From Geobacteraceae bacterium (GTDB lineage: Bacteria > Desulfobacterota > Desulfuromonadia > Geobacterales > Geobacteraceae), in the NCBI GenBank assembly GCA_009773645.1, contig WSYB01000028.1, positions 1 to 58,886 on the forward strand: DNA of 58,886 nt. Reading direction: 5' to 3'. The notes under the pieces are model-generated. The model saw only the letters and a list, made by a program, of their open reading frames with translations. It did not search any database and was not told the DNA's origin. The translations under genes and the position numbers were made by a program. Shown piece after piece: positions 14,634 through 22,887 of the stretch. Numbering within the stretch: the stretch's first letter is position 1; every line of letters starts with the position of its first letter.

Positions 14634-14966
14634 ATGCAGTTTTTCACCAAGCTGATTATCACCAACGTCATCATCATCTTCTGCGCGCAGATCGGCAGAC
14701 GGTTCCCCACCATGGGGGGGCTGATCGCCACCATGCCGCTCACCTCCCTCCTCGTCCTTATCTGGCTCCATACGGACAACCCCGGCAACTACCGGCTGAT
14801 GACCGATTACACCAGGGGGGTGCTGTGGGGGATCATTCCGACCATCCTCTTTTTCAGCGTCACCTATCTCTGTTTCCGCAGAGAGCTTCCCCTGTCGCTG
14901 GCCCTGTGCGCGGGGTTCGGGGTGTGGTTGACGGGGGCATTTGTTCATCAGTGGCTTCTGAAATAG
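14634..14966 (+). CDS. DUF3147 family small membrane protein
   Basis: 110 residues with four hydrophobic segments (e.g. KLIITNVIIIFCAQIG, LIATMPLTSLLVLIWL, VLWGIIPTILFFSVTYL, LSLALCAGFGVWLTGAFVHQ). The GxIATMPLTSxL segment fits DUF3147 inner-membrane proteins. Function unknown. It starts 9 bp after the DUF1992 gene and probably ends the def-fmt transcript. Confidence 0.75.
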   Translation: MQFFTKLIITNVIIIFCAQIGRRFPTMGGLIATMPLTSLLVLIWLHTDNPGNYRLMTDYTRGVLWGIIPTILFFSVTYLCFRRELPLSLALCAGFGVWLTGAFVHQWLLK

Positions 14967-15229
14967 TTGATAATTTCCCCTCCATATCTCTCCAAACCCA
15001 TGACTGTCGGGCTTTTAAAGAAAAAATGCTGGCGGTATGAAATGTTAGCGGTTATAATCCCACCCCTACAATACTTTGTTCCCAATTTGCTTCCGTTCTG
15101 ATACCCGGGTCGACTCCTTCTCCTAACAATGCGCCTCTACAAAATGCGTGCGTCGCACAACGGCCCTCCCGCTCTTCTGCTGCCTGCAAATTGGGACTTT
15201 ATTAATTCGTTCAAGGAGGGTGTTATTTT

Positions 15230-15754
15230 ATGCTCAGCAGGAGGAATTTTCTGAAAGGCGCCCTGGCGTGCACGCTCCTTTACCCGCTCAGCGACGTGCT
15301 GGCGGCGGAGAATGAGGAAAGAGTACTCAGCATGCTCAATACCCACACCGGAGAAACCCTTGAGGCCAGGTATTACGCGAACGGCGCCTATGACCAGGAG
15401 GCCGTCGACCGGCTGAATTATATCCTCCGGTGCCATTACACCAATGAGGTCAAACCCGTGGATGTCCGGCTCCTGGACCTCCTCTGCGACATCAAGGACC
15501 GCATCGGCAGAGACAAGCAGATCAGGATCGTCTCCGGTTACCGCTCCCCTTCCTACAACGGCCTTTTGCGCAGCGAAGGGCACCGGGTCGCAAAGGGGAG
15601 CTATCACTTGAAGGCGAGGGCCATTGACTTCACCATCCACGGGGTCGCCAATCACGACCTGTCCCGTCTTGCCAGGTCCTTTGCCGCAGGCGGGGTGGGG
15701 AGCTACTCCGCCTTTGTCCATATCGACACGGGCCCCCGAAGAATCTGGGGATGA
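15230..15754 (+). CDS. YcbK/MepK-like DUF882 (M15-type) protein, Tat-exported
   Basis: 174 residues. The N-terminus MLSRRNFLKGALACTLL is a twin-arginine signal. The core has IVSGYRSPSYNGLLR and GSYHLKARAIDF, giving the zinc ligands H and D of the M15 peptidase-like DUF882 fold, and a second H in SAFVHIDTG. Relatives cleave peptidoglycan cross-links or modify the wall. AAGGAGGGTG lies before the ATG. A 10-bp inverted pair (CCCAATTTGC at 15081, GCAAATTGGG at 15186) lies in the 263-bp upstream gap and may be regulatory. Confidence 0.85.
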   Translation: MLSRRNFLKGALACTLLYPLSDVLAAENEERVLSMLNTHTGETLEARYYANGAYDQEAVDRLNYILRCHYTNEVKPVDVRLLDLLCDIKDRIGRDKQIRIVSGYRSPSYNGLLRSEGHRVAKGSYHLKARAIDFTIHGVANHDLSRLARSFAAGGVGSYSAFVHIDTGPRRIWG

Positions 15755-15842
15755 GGCGGTGCCGCTGAACGATTACCGGGACTCCGCGTCTTTGGGGAAG
15801 AAGGGGTTCGTCATCCGGAGGTGGTATGATGGGGCTTCACCG

Positions 15843-17249
15843 TCATTCGGCACAGCAGGAGAGCTTGCTCACATCCCTGCTGAACCCCTGCGCGCAGAGC
15901 CTCAAGCCTTCAGCCATTGACGGGTAAACATGCAGGGTGTTTGCCAGATCCTGCACCGTCAGCCTGAAACGGATAGCCAGCGCCGCTTCATTGATCATCT
16001 CCGCCCCCCCATGGCAGGTCAAGTGGACGCCGAGAAGTCGATTCGTCGCTACATCGGCCACCATCTTGATGACGCCGCAGGTGAGCCCCGTAACGTGTGC
16101 CTTGGGTATGGCGGACACCGGCAGGATACTGGTTACCACCTCAAAACCCGCCTTTCTCGCCGACTCCTCGGTGTGACCTGCCATGGCGACTTCCGGGTCG
16201 GTAAATATGGCCATCGGCGCCGAAAGGTAATCCATTGCGCAGCCGCATCCCGGATTGAGCATGTTGTCCACCGCGACTATCCCTTCCCTGGCTCCTACCG
16301 TGGCGATCATCATGCCGCCGATCACGTCCCCCGCAGCCCATATGCCGGGAGCCGTTGTGCGCATCTGTTCATCCACCCGGATGAACCCCTTGGAGTCGAT
16401 CTCCACTCCGGCCTTATCCAGACCGATGCCGTCGGTTGACGGCGCCGTCCCCACCGCCAGGAGAAGCCGTTCAGCGGCAAATTTTTTTCTGAGACCTTCC
16501 ATTTCGGTTTCTACCACGGTCCGGTCCACGTCTTTGGCGAGCGAGCAGATTGAAACGTTCGGCACTATTTCCATCCCTTCACCGATGAGCGCCTGCTGAA
16601 CCGCCAAGGCCGGTTCTTCCTCTATGTCGGGAAGTATCCTCGGTCCGTGCTCCAGCACGGTTACCCTGGTCCCCAGCCGCTGGAACATCTGTCCCAGTTC
16701 CAGTGCAATCACCCCCCCGCCGATGATCGTAAGCGACGCGGGGAACTTCTTTAACAGGAGGGCGCTGCGGCTGGTGAGGTAATCAACCCCATGCAGGCCG
16801 GGGAATTCTATGATACGGGGATCACCGCCGGTGGCGATGAGAAATTTATCCCCCCGTATCTTCTGTTCGCCGACTTCCACCGTCTGCGGGTCAATGAAGC
16901 GGGCGGTTCCCCTGACAAGCGTGAGTCCCGGCACGTTCTGCAGAATGTCCAGATATTTGGTCTTCCGCAGATAATGAACCACCATGTCTTTATGGGCCAT
17001 GAGCCTGTCAAGGTCGATGCCGCTCTCGGAAATACCGAGTCCAACCCTTGCTCCCAGCCGCGCCTCCTGATAGAATAGAGCGGAATGGATCAGCGTCTTG
17101 CTTGGGATACATCCCCAGTTCACACAGGTTCCCCCCAGGACGCTCTTTTCGATCATCAGCACTTTCGCGCCCTGGGACTGGGCCCTGAGTGCCGCTGCGA
17201 AGGCGGTGGAGCCGGAACCCAGGATAACTAAGTCGTGGTTATTGGACAT
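15843..17249 (-). CDS. merA: Mercuric reductase-like flavoprotein disulfide oxidoreductase
   Basis: 468 residues, class I pyridine-nucleotide disulfide oxidoreductase: FAD motif LVILGSGSTAFAAAL, redox disulfide GGTCVNWGCIPSK, NAD(P)H motif IIGGGVIALELG and FAD-binding APGIWAAGDVIGG. The C-terminus ends SKLSCCAE, the paired cysteines that pass Hg(II) to the active site in MerA. It lacks the N-terminal metal-binding HMA domain, as do many MerA proteins from deep-branching anaerobes. No merR, merT or merP is nearby; the gene is divergent from a Crp/Fnr regulator. Assignment as MerA is favoured over dihydrolipoamide dehydrogenase by the C-terminal CC. Confidence 0.8.
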   Translation of the reverse strand: MSNNHDLVILGSGSTAFAAALRAQSQGAKVLMIEKSVLGGTCVNWGCIPSKTLIHSALFYQEARLGARVGLGISESGIDLDRLMAHKDMVVHYLRKTKYLDILQNVPGLTLVRGTARFIDPQTVEVGEQKIRGDKFLIATGGDPRIIEFPGLHGVDYLTSRSALLLKKFPASLTIIGGGVIALELGQMFQRLGTRVTVLEHGPRILPDIEEEPALAVQQALIGEGMEIVPNVSICSLAKDVDRTVVETEMEGLRKKFAAERLLLAVGTAPSTDGIGLDKAGVEIDSKGFIRVDEQMRTTAPGIWAAGDVIGGMMIATVGAREGIVAVDNMLNPGCGCAMDYLSAPMAIFTDPEVAMAGHTEESARKAGFEVVTSILPVSAIPKAHVTGLTCGVIKMVADVATNRLLGVHLTCHGGAEMINEAALAIRFRLTVQDLANTLHVYPSMAEGLRLCAQGFSRDVSKLSCCAE

Positions 17250-17341
17250 GTCGTTGCCTCCCGTTTAGATAGTTTACCGTAACATGGCGGTCAGGCAAAT
17301 ACATAAGGCAGAAGGTAAATAAATGTGTAAAAGGAAGGTAA

Positions 17342-18025
17342 ATGGAGAACCTGCAGATACTGAAGAAATCGATGCTCTTTTCCGGGCTGGAAGAGGAGCA
17401 TCTGGCTGAAGTGGCGGCAATAGCCGCTAGACGGACCTTTGTAAGAGGGGAGTCGCTCTTTGCCGAGGGGGAAGCCGCTGCCGGCTTTTACCTGCTGGCG
17501 GAAGGCTCCGTCAAGCTTTGCAAGGTTTCACCTGATGGGAAGGAAAAGGTGCTCCACTTCGTGCGTCCCTCTGAAACCTTTGCCGAAGCGGCTTTTTTCG
17601 GTGACGGCAAATATCCCGCTGAAGCAAGGGCGCTGGAAAAGGGAGAGGTGCTTTTTTTCCCCAGAGAGGCGTTCATGGGGCTCTTGGAGAGAAATCCACG
17701 GTTCTCCCTTAATCTCATCATCTCCCTGTCTCTGCTCCTGCGCCGCTTTGCCCGCCAGATTGAGGAACTCTCCTTTGCCGAGGTACCGGCCCGTCTGGCC
17801 GCCTACCTGCTCGATCTTGCCGCAAAAAAATCCACCACGTATCAGGGGAAGACCTACCTGGAACTGGACATGAAGAAGGGGGAGCTTGCCTCACGCCTCG
17901 GCACGGTGGGCGAGACATTATCACGCGCCTTCAGGAAAATGAAGGAAGAGGGTGTTTTGGAAGTGGAGGGGAGCCGGGTCGTAATCATGGATATGCCGCG
18001 GCTGAAGGGTCTGGCGGGGAAATAG
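17342..18025 (+). CDS. Crp/Fnr-family transcriptional regulator
   Basis: 227 residues. Residues ~10-120 form a cyclic-nucleotide-binding-like beta roll (GESLFAEGEAAAGFYLLAEGSVKLCKVSPDGKE), and the C-terminus has the HTH_CRP domain (KGELASRLGTVGETLSRAFRKMKEEGVLEVEG). There are no N-terminal Fnr-type Fe-S cysteines, so it is not an FNR oxygen sensor; the form resembles DNR/NnrR-type regulators. It is divergent from merA across a 92-bp promoter gap, so it may regulate that gene as well as itself; this is inference. AAGGAAGG lies shortly before the ATG. Confidence 0.88.
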   Translation: MENLQILKKSMLFSGLEEEHLAEVAAIAARRTFVRGESLFAEGEAAAGFYLLAEGSVKLCKVSPDGKEKVLHFVRPSETFAEAAFFGDGKYPAEARALEKGEVLFFPREAFMGLLERNPRFSLNLIISLSLLLRRFARQIEELSFAEVPARLAAYLLDLAAKKSTTYQGKTYLELDMKKGELASRLGTVGETLSRAFRKMKEEGVLEVEGSRVVIMDMPRLKGLAGK

Positions 18026-18033
18026 GCCACGCC

Positions 18034-18056
18034 TTCCGGCCGGCTGTCAGCCGGAA
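18034..18056. terminator. Hairpin between convergent crp-like and PilZ genes
   Basis: TTCCGGC (18034-18040) pairs with GCCGGAA (18050-18056). It overlaps the PilZ stop codon at the meeting point of the convergent genes. There is no strong U-tract, so termination is only likely. Confidence 0.4.
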
Positions 18057-18418
18057 ATGGCTCCTTGCTTAATCGCATCGCAAAACTTACTCGTAACCTG
18101 TTCAGGGTTTTCGCCGCTGGAAACGTTATCACCCTTTGACAGGAGCAAGGAATCGATGTCGATCTTCTGAAAGTTGAAGCCTATACCGTTTTCCGTCACC
18201 CTCACCACCTTTGCCTGGAGGCTGAATGACAGCTGGGCGTCGGTCCCATGGAAAAAAACGGTTATCTCGACCGGCTCATCTATCTCGATTTTTCTATCGG
18301 TCTTGACAAACAGGCCTTTAAGACTAAGATTCTCCACTTCCCCATTAAAAGACAATTCTCCGTACTTTATAACGGCTTCCGTGTGAAACCCAACCCGTTC
18401 AAACTTTCTGTTTTCCAC
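18047..18418 (-). CDS. PilZ-domain protein
   Basis: 123 residues forming a single PilZ domain: an early basic segment (ENRKFERVGF), then GEVENLSLKGLFVKT, matching the [DN]-x-S-x-x-G strand motif. The classical first motif RxxxR is weakly represented by R-K-F-E-R, so c-di-GMP binding is plausible but not certain. It lies downstream of the GGDDF and HDOD genes on the same strand (95-bp gap), consistent with a local second-messenger effector. Confidence 0.78.
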   Translation of the reverse strand: MENRKFERVGFHTEAVIKYGELSFNGEVENLSLKGLFVKTDRKIEIDEPVEITVFFHGTDAQLSFSLQAKVVRVTENGIGFNFQKIDIDSLLLSKGDNVSSGENPEQVTSKFCDAIKQGAISG

Positions 18419-18513
18419 TGATTTGCACCTCCCTTTTCCCTGCTGCTCAACATCTGTTTCTAATCGTCGTTTACTGTAAGCCGGGAAAGCTCCATCATCA
18501 CCTATTACTACCG

Positions 18514-19434
18514 TTACCCTTTTAGTTTGTCAATAACATAACAGCTATCAATGGACTTTTTTGCAATTTTTTTCAGTTCGGCAGCCACCTCCGCAACCTT
18601 TCCGTAATGCCGGATCTTGGGTGTATTGGTAGGCACAATCGCGATGGAAATGCTTAACAGGGGAAATTTTTCCTTCCGCCCCTTTCGATTTTTGCTCATG
18701 TAGTAACCGCTCGATTTTTCCTGGTCTCCAAACAGGTCCGCAACGATGGCGGAGAAGTTGTTTATGATGGTAGTGCATACGGATTCCGCTCGGTCTATCG
18801 GCACGATGAAGACAAAGTCGTCACCGCCGATATGTCCGGTAAATCCCCCTCCCGATTCCTTGATCGCATTGAACATGATTCTGGCAAGCATGCGTAGGAC
18901 TTCGTCCCCATGGGAAAATCCGTAAACATCGTTGTATGGTTTGAAATTGTTTATATCGACGTAGCAGACGGCCATGGGCGTTCCCAGAACCTTTTCGATG
19001 GCCTGCTGAACCGACGTGTTTCCCGGCAGCCGGGTAAGGGGGTTATTGTCGAAAACCCGCTGAAATCTCTGAAGGGAGAGGGAGATGCGGCTAAAGAGCT
19101 CCGGATAGCTGATCGGCAGGGAAATGAAATCATCCAGGGGGATGCGCTTCCAGTCAAAGGATGTCGCCATGGATTCATTGAGCAGCCCAATTGCGGGGAT
19201 TGCGCTGAAATAGCTGTCTTCCTTCAACTCCGTTAAAACCGTGCGGATGCCGGGATCTTGGGTCGAGAGATCGATGATGATTATATCAGGGGGGTCGGAG
19301 TAGATGAGTCCCATGACGTTGGACAGGTTGGACAGGGTCATGACTTGGTAACCCTTGCTCTGCAGGCGAATCTCCAGATGGCCTGCCAGGCTCTGCTCAC
19401 GGGCGATTAATGCGATTCTATGAGTGGGGGGCAT
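18514..19434 (-). CDS. Receiver-like/GGDEF (GGDDF) diguanylate cyclase-type protein
   Basis: 306 residues. Residues 5-125 resemble a response-regulator receiver (HRIALIAREQSLAGHLEIRLQSKGYQVMTL, then DIIIIDLS with an Asp at the end of beta-3). Residues ~135-300 are a GGDEF domain: PLTRLPGN, YVDINNFKPYNDVYGFSHGDEVLRML, and the active-site loop GHIGGDDFVFIV. The signature is GGDDF rather than GG[DE]EF, which may reduce catalysis. The base-selectivity positions (N in YNDVYG, D in HGDE) are the canonical GTP-type ones, so it does not look like the cGAMP-making Hypr variant known in Geobacter. It overlaps the HDOD gene by 17 bp. Confidence 0.85.
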   Translation of the reverse strand: MPPTHRIALIAREQSLAGHLEIRLQSKGYQVMTLSNLSNVMGLIYSDPPDIIIIDLSTQDPGIRTVLTELKEDSYFSAIPAIGLLNESMATSFDWKRIPLDDFISLPISYPELFSRISLSLQRFQRVFDNNPLTRLPGNTSVQQAIEKVLGTPMAVCYVDINNFKPYNDVYGFSHGDEVLRMLARIMFNAIKESGGGFTGHIGGDDFVFIVPIDRAESVCTTIINNFSAIVADLFGDQEKSSGYYMSKNRKGRKEKFPLLSISIAIVPTNTPKIRHYGKVAEVAAELKKIAKKSIDSCYVIDKLKG

Positions 19435-20278
19435 CGGTTGCCTGTATCTCCAAACTGAAGTTTTTGGCCTCTATCAGTTTGTCCTCAAGCTCTGCGACTA
19501 TTTCCGTCAATAACGAATCGTTAATACCGAGCTTTTGCCAGGCGATGGGGTTGATAGGGGGGACAGAGTCGTCGCCGCTAAAGCCAAAACCGCTGGCCTT
19601 GATCAGGACGTCGGCGAGATGCACCACGGCGGTCTTTATCTGATGATTGACGGCTCTCTCCACGTCGTGATGACAGGCAATCGGCTCGATCAGTTTATCC
19701 GGCAGGAACCAGGATTTGGTCAGCCATGCGCCTACCTCGGTATGGTCGGTATCCAGCAGCTCCCGTTCCGCATCCAGCATGGAGATATCCTTCTTTTCCA
19801 TTACCTCCATGAGTTGTCCGTAGTCATCTTCACACTTGATTTTTATGATAACTTTGCCTATGTCGTGCAGCAGAGCGGCAGTCGAAATTTCTTCACAATC
19901 GGGCAGGCACAGGCGCCGGGCAATAATATTGGCGGCTATGCCCGTGCCGAGAGAATGTTCCCAGAGTCCGACAACGGTCTTTTCCATTATCTCGAATATG
20001 GACGAACTGAGCGTCAGGCTTTTAACCACATCAACGCCGAGCAGGATCATGGCGTTCGAGATGGTTGACACACGATAAAAGCCGTAGGATGGAGAATTGA
20101 CCAGCCGCAGAACCCTGGCCGAAAGGACTTGATCGGAGGATACCACCCTCGCCATCTCCTGGACGGATACCTTCCTGTTTACCGACATGGAGTTCAGCTT
20201 CGTGATGATCCCCGGCAGAGTCGGCAGGGTCCTGGTATCCTTTGTGATATCTTTGATTGCAGATCGTTTATCTGTCAT
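19418..20278 (-). CDS. HDOD-domain signalling protein
   Basis: 286 residues. The HDOD region starts at LPTLPGIITKL and includes VVSSDQVLSARVLRLVNSPSYGF and AMILLGVDVVKSLTLSS, all typical. AALLHDIGKVI keeps an HD pair, but other metal ligands of HD-GYP phosphodiesterases are not evident, so it is probably a non-catalytic scaffold. It is coupled to the genes on both sides (4-bp ATGA overlap upstream, 17-bp overlap downstream). Confidence 0.88.
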   Translation of the reverse strand: MTDKRSAIKDITKDTRTLPTLPGIITKLNSMSVNRKVSVQEMARVVSSDQVLSARVLRLVNSPSYGFYRVSTISNAMILLGVDVVKSLTLSSSIFEIMEKTVVGLWEHSLGTGIAANIIARRLCLPDCEEISTAALLHDIGKVIIKIKCEDDYGQLMEVMEKKDISMLDAERELLDTDHTEVGAWLTKSWFLPDKLIEPIACHHDVERAVNHQIKTAVVHLADVLIKASGFGFSGDDSVPPINPIAWQKLGINDSLLTEIVAELEDKLIEAKNFSLEIQATDAPHS

Positions 20279-20598
20279 TCATGCTTTCCCATGGATATGA
20301 CGATGGATGTCCGGTATATATCTTTCAGTTTATCCATCAAAAGGTTCCCCTCGACTTTTTTGAACCTCCGGTCCAGATTCGACAGAAGCTCTTCCAGCGA
20401 TTTCTCCCCCTCCACCCAAACCGGATGCCCTTCAACCGTCACCGTTTGAATTCCCATATTCTTCAGTCGCTCAAGTAAAGGTTCGGTGAGGATGACTCCT
20501 CTCCCGCAAATCGGAGGGGCATTGGAGTTGTCCGCCTGCTTGACTTCTCTGGCCAATGCCATGCCCGGCTCGGCCAGGGCAATGGGAATGTTCTGCAT
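20275..20598 (-). CDS. Conserved small protein in HDOD/GGDEF operon
   Basis: 107 residues beginning MQNIPIALAEPGMALAREVKQADNSNAPPICGRGVILTEPLLERLKNMGIQTVTVEGHPV. This resembles the short N-terminal segment that precedes HD-GYP or HDOD domains in some signalling proteins (L-x-P-G-M-x-L-A... G-x-x-L-T-x-x-x-I-x-x-L), here encoded separately. The C-terminal half is helical. Function unknown; a partner of the adjacent HDOD protein is a reasonable guess. It overlaps the HDOD start by ATGA and is probably the first gene of the operon. Confidence 0.65.
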   Translation of the reverse strand: MQNIPIALAEPGMALAREVKQADNSNAPPICGRGVILTEPLLERLKNMGIQTVTVEGHPVWVEGEKSLEELLSNLDRRFKKVEGNLLMDKLKDIYRTSIVISMGKHE

Positions 20599-20821
20599 AA
20601 ACCGGTCCTTAATTTCTGGGTGGCGTGGTTTGATGGAAGGAGTGTTTATTAACTCGGCAAAACGGTGTGAAAACTTTAAAGGAATTATCTGGTCCGGAAT
20701 CTACGTCATGCCGCAAATGAGGTGAAGGTTTGAGGATTTGCGGGCAACCTGGGGGTAAAGAGTAACGGTCCCTGCGGTGACAATTTAGTAACATCAGGCT
20801 CTTACGAAGTTCTTGAATAAA

Positions 20822-20837
20822 TGGCACGGTATCTGCT
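20822..20837 (+). promoter_or_regulatory. Sigma-54 (-24/-12) promoter
   Basis: TGGCACG (20822-20828), four bases, then CTGCT (20833-20837) match the RpoN consensus TGGCACG-N4-TTGCW at all but one position. It lies about 45 bp upstream of the ATG at 20881. RpoN promoters are common and important in Geobacter; an enhancer-binding protein would be needed. Confidence 0.6.
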
Positions 20838-20880
20838 CATAAATCGTCATAAATTCACCTTTAGAAAGAGAGGTATCCCC

Positions 20881-21111
20881 ATGAAAAAAGTCCTTTCCTC
20901 AATCGCAGTCGCCCTGGTAGCCGTAGCTTTTGCCGGCGCAGTTTTTGCCGCAGAGCCTGCCAAAGAAGCCGCTCCCGCTGCTCTTCCCGCCGGTCATCCG
21001 CCTATTACGAAGGCAGAAAAGGCGCCTGCCAAGAAAGCCAAGAAGGTTAAGAAGGCTAAGAAAGCTGAAAAGAAAGAAGAAGCTCCTGTCGCTGCTCCTG
21101 CAGCGAAGTAA
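20881..21111 (+). CDS. Small exported Lys/Ala/Pro-rich protein
   Basis: 76 residues from the ATG at 20881. The N-terminus MKKVLSSIAVALVAVAFAGAVFAAEP is a clean Sec signal peptide. The mature part is low complexity: an Ala/Pro-rich linker, then KKAKKVKKAKKAEKKEEAP, strongly basic. An ATG 60 bp upstream lies inside the sigma-54 promoter and would bury the signal peptide, so 20881 is preferred. Basic Ala/Lys-rich periplasmic proteins include acid-shock-like proteins, but no family is claimed. A terminator follows within 25 bp, making this a single-gene unit. Confidence 0.7.
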   Translation: MKKVLSSIAVALVAVAFAGAVFAAEPAKEAAPAALPAGHPPITKAEKAPAKKAKKVKKAKKAEKKEEAPVAAPAAK

Positions 21112-21130
21112 TTCTTCTCCGGTTCTCGCT

Positions 21131-21162
21131 AAAAAAGCCGCATCGTTGGATGCGGCTTTTTT
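21131..21162. terminator. Bidirectional rho-independent terminator
   Basis: AAAAAAGCCGCATC (21131-21144) pairs perfectly with GATGCGGCTTTTTT (21149-21162) around GTTG. A-tract and T-tract flank it, so it can serve both the small exported-protein gene and the convergent cysteine synthase gene. Confidence 0.9.
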
Positions 21163-21217
21163 GTGTCGGGTGCTTCAGTTTTGTCTTTCCGGCGGATCAG
21201 TGGTGGCTGGGGATTCC

Positions 21218-22141
21218 TTACGGCGGGCAGCAGGCGCAGACCGACCGGAAGAGGGCCGTGCTCAGATAACGGTCCCCCCTGTCCGGTAAAACGGTCACAA
21301 TGGTGCCGAAATCCATGTTCTTCGCTATCTGCAGCGCCCCGGCCACGGCAGCTCCGCTGGACATGCCTACAAAAAGCCCTTCCCTTATGGCCAGTTCTCT
21401 GGCAGTCGCAAAGGCCGATTCGTCTTCTACGGTTATTTTTTCATCCAGCGCCTCCTCCCGGTAAATTTCAGGGACAATCGCCTCCTTCATATTCTTCAGC
21501 CCCTGGATCTTGTGTCCCAGCCGTGGTTCAACGCCGATGATTTTCACGTCGGGTTTCTGTTCCCTGAGGAATTTCCCCGCTCCCATAAGGGTTCCCCCCG
21601 TCCCCATTCCGGCCACAAAAACATCGATCTGGCCGCCGGTCTGACGGAAAATCTCCGGACCGGTCGTCTCATAGTGTGCCAGGACATTGTTGGGGTTGCC
21701 ATACTGATTCGGCATGTAATATCTGTCCGGACTTTCCGCCAGTATCCGGCGGGCAAGCCTGATTGCCCCGTCCGTGGCCTCTTCCGCCGGAGAGAGGACC
21801 ACTTCGGCGCCGAAGGCTTCCAGAACGCTGCGCCGTTCCAGGCTGACGCATGCGGGCATAACGAGCTTTACCCAGTACCCTTTTGCCGCCCCGAGCATGG
21901 CAAGGGCGATCCCCGTATTGCCGGATGTCGGCTCAAGAATTATTTTATCCCTGGTGAGTTCTCCGGACTCTTCAGCCCTTGTCAGCATATAAAGGGCTGG
22001 ACGGTCCTTTATGGACCCCCCTGGATTGTTCCCTTCCAGCTTGGCGAGAATCCTGACCCGCGGTTTGGGATTTATGGCCGTCAGTTCGATGAGTGTGGTG
22101 TTGCCGATGTTTCCTGCCAGGGTAAACGGGTTGTTTGTCAT
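21218..22141 (-). CDS. cysM: Cysteine synthase (CysM/CysK family)
   Basis: 307 residues. PLP lysine in NNPGGSIKDRPAL, substrate loop EPTSGNTGIAL, and the phosphate-binding glycine loop GMGTGGTLMG are all present. It makes cysteine from O-acetylserine (or O-phospho-/thiosulfate variants) and sulfide in the cytosol. The C-terminus ends in SVCACCPP, an unusual cluster of three cysteines that may bind metal or sulfur; the CysM label rather than CysK follows overall length and local sequence and is not certain. Confidence 0.88.
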   Translation of the reverse strand: MTNNPFTLAGNIGNTTLIELTAINPKPRVRILAKLEGNNPGGSIKDRPALYMLTRAEESGELTRDKIILEPTSGNTGIALAMLGAAKGYWVKLVMPACVSLERRSVLEAFGAEVVLSPAEEATDGAIRLARRILAESPDRYYMPNQYGNPNNVLAHYETTGPEIFRQTGGQIDVFVAGMGTGGTLMGAGKFLREQKPDVKIIGVEPRLGHKIQGLKNMKEAIVPEIYREEALDEKITVEDESAFATARELAIREGLFVGMSSGAAVAGALQIAKNMDFGTIVTVLPDRGDRYLSTALFRSVCACCPP

Positions 22142-22389
22142 ACTCGGGTTCCTTTTCCGGCTTTTTATTGCCTCTAGGAGGCTGTCGGACTAAAAGAAAT
22201 CTACTGCAAATCCGCCTGGACGGCCCATATTTCGCCGCCTTTCCGCTGTTTCAAGAATTCAGGAATTCAGGAGATCAACTTCAATAAAATGCAGTTAATA
22301 ATACTAAATCATCATGGTAAATACAACCGTTGAAATCCCTCGGACGGCGTCTGGTGGGAGAGCTGATCGTTCATAATTATGAAACAATA

Positions 22390-22555
22390 AGTATTGATGC
22401 ATTCGCAAAAAGCCTTTTCCCCCTCCCTTAACGGGAGGGGGCAAGGGGTGGGTGAAGCTGCAACTTGCTGAAATAGTGGCAATTCCCCCCCACCCTGACC
22501 CTCCCCCGCAGGGGGGAGGGGACTATTTTTGAGAATTTGCGAGAGCATCAGTATT
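22390..22555. repeat. MITE-like element with terminal inverted repeats
   Basis: AGTATTGATGC-ATT-CGCAAA at the left end (22390 onward) is the imperfect inverse of the right end (TTTGCG-AGA-GCATCAGTATT, ending 22555). Inside lie two inverted GC-rich blocks, CCTCCCTTAACGGGAGG and a related CCTCCCCCCTGCGGGGG on the other strand. No coding capacity. The structure fits a folded, non-autonomous dispersed repeat. Confidence 0.55.
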
Positions 22556-22765
22556 GGATATTCAAGTTTCTAAATTTGCCGCCGATTCATTAATACAATC
22601 ATTAATAAATTTATTATATTTAATTTACCGATATGTGGATATATTAATTTTTGGGCATAAATTTTGTATTATTAGCCTGATTTTATTTGTTGAATTTTAA
22701 TTATAATAATTAAGGCTAACAATATCAAAGCGTAATAGGGTCTTCTTGAATCCGGCCTTCGGTTA

Positions 22766-22787
22766 TTTGACATGGTGATACGTCAAA
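22766..22787. promoter_or_regulatory. Inverted repeat upstream of cytochrome gene
   Basis: TTTGAC (22766-22771) and GTCAAA (22782-22787) form an inverted pair ten bases apart, about 150 bp before the cytochrome start; possible operator or promoter element. Confidence 0.3.
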
Positions 22788-22887
22788 ATATCCATCATAA
22801 GAGACCGTTGAATTCCGCATAGGGTGGTCGGCTAATAAATCACGCTTATATTCTCAATCCATGAGTCTCAACATGAGGACAGCAAAT

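Noticed and set aside
18514-19434. Hypr-type (cGAMP-producing) GGDEF enzyme
   Set aside because: The base-contact aspartate is retained in HGDE rather than replaced by serine, so the canonical GTP-specific type is more likely.
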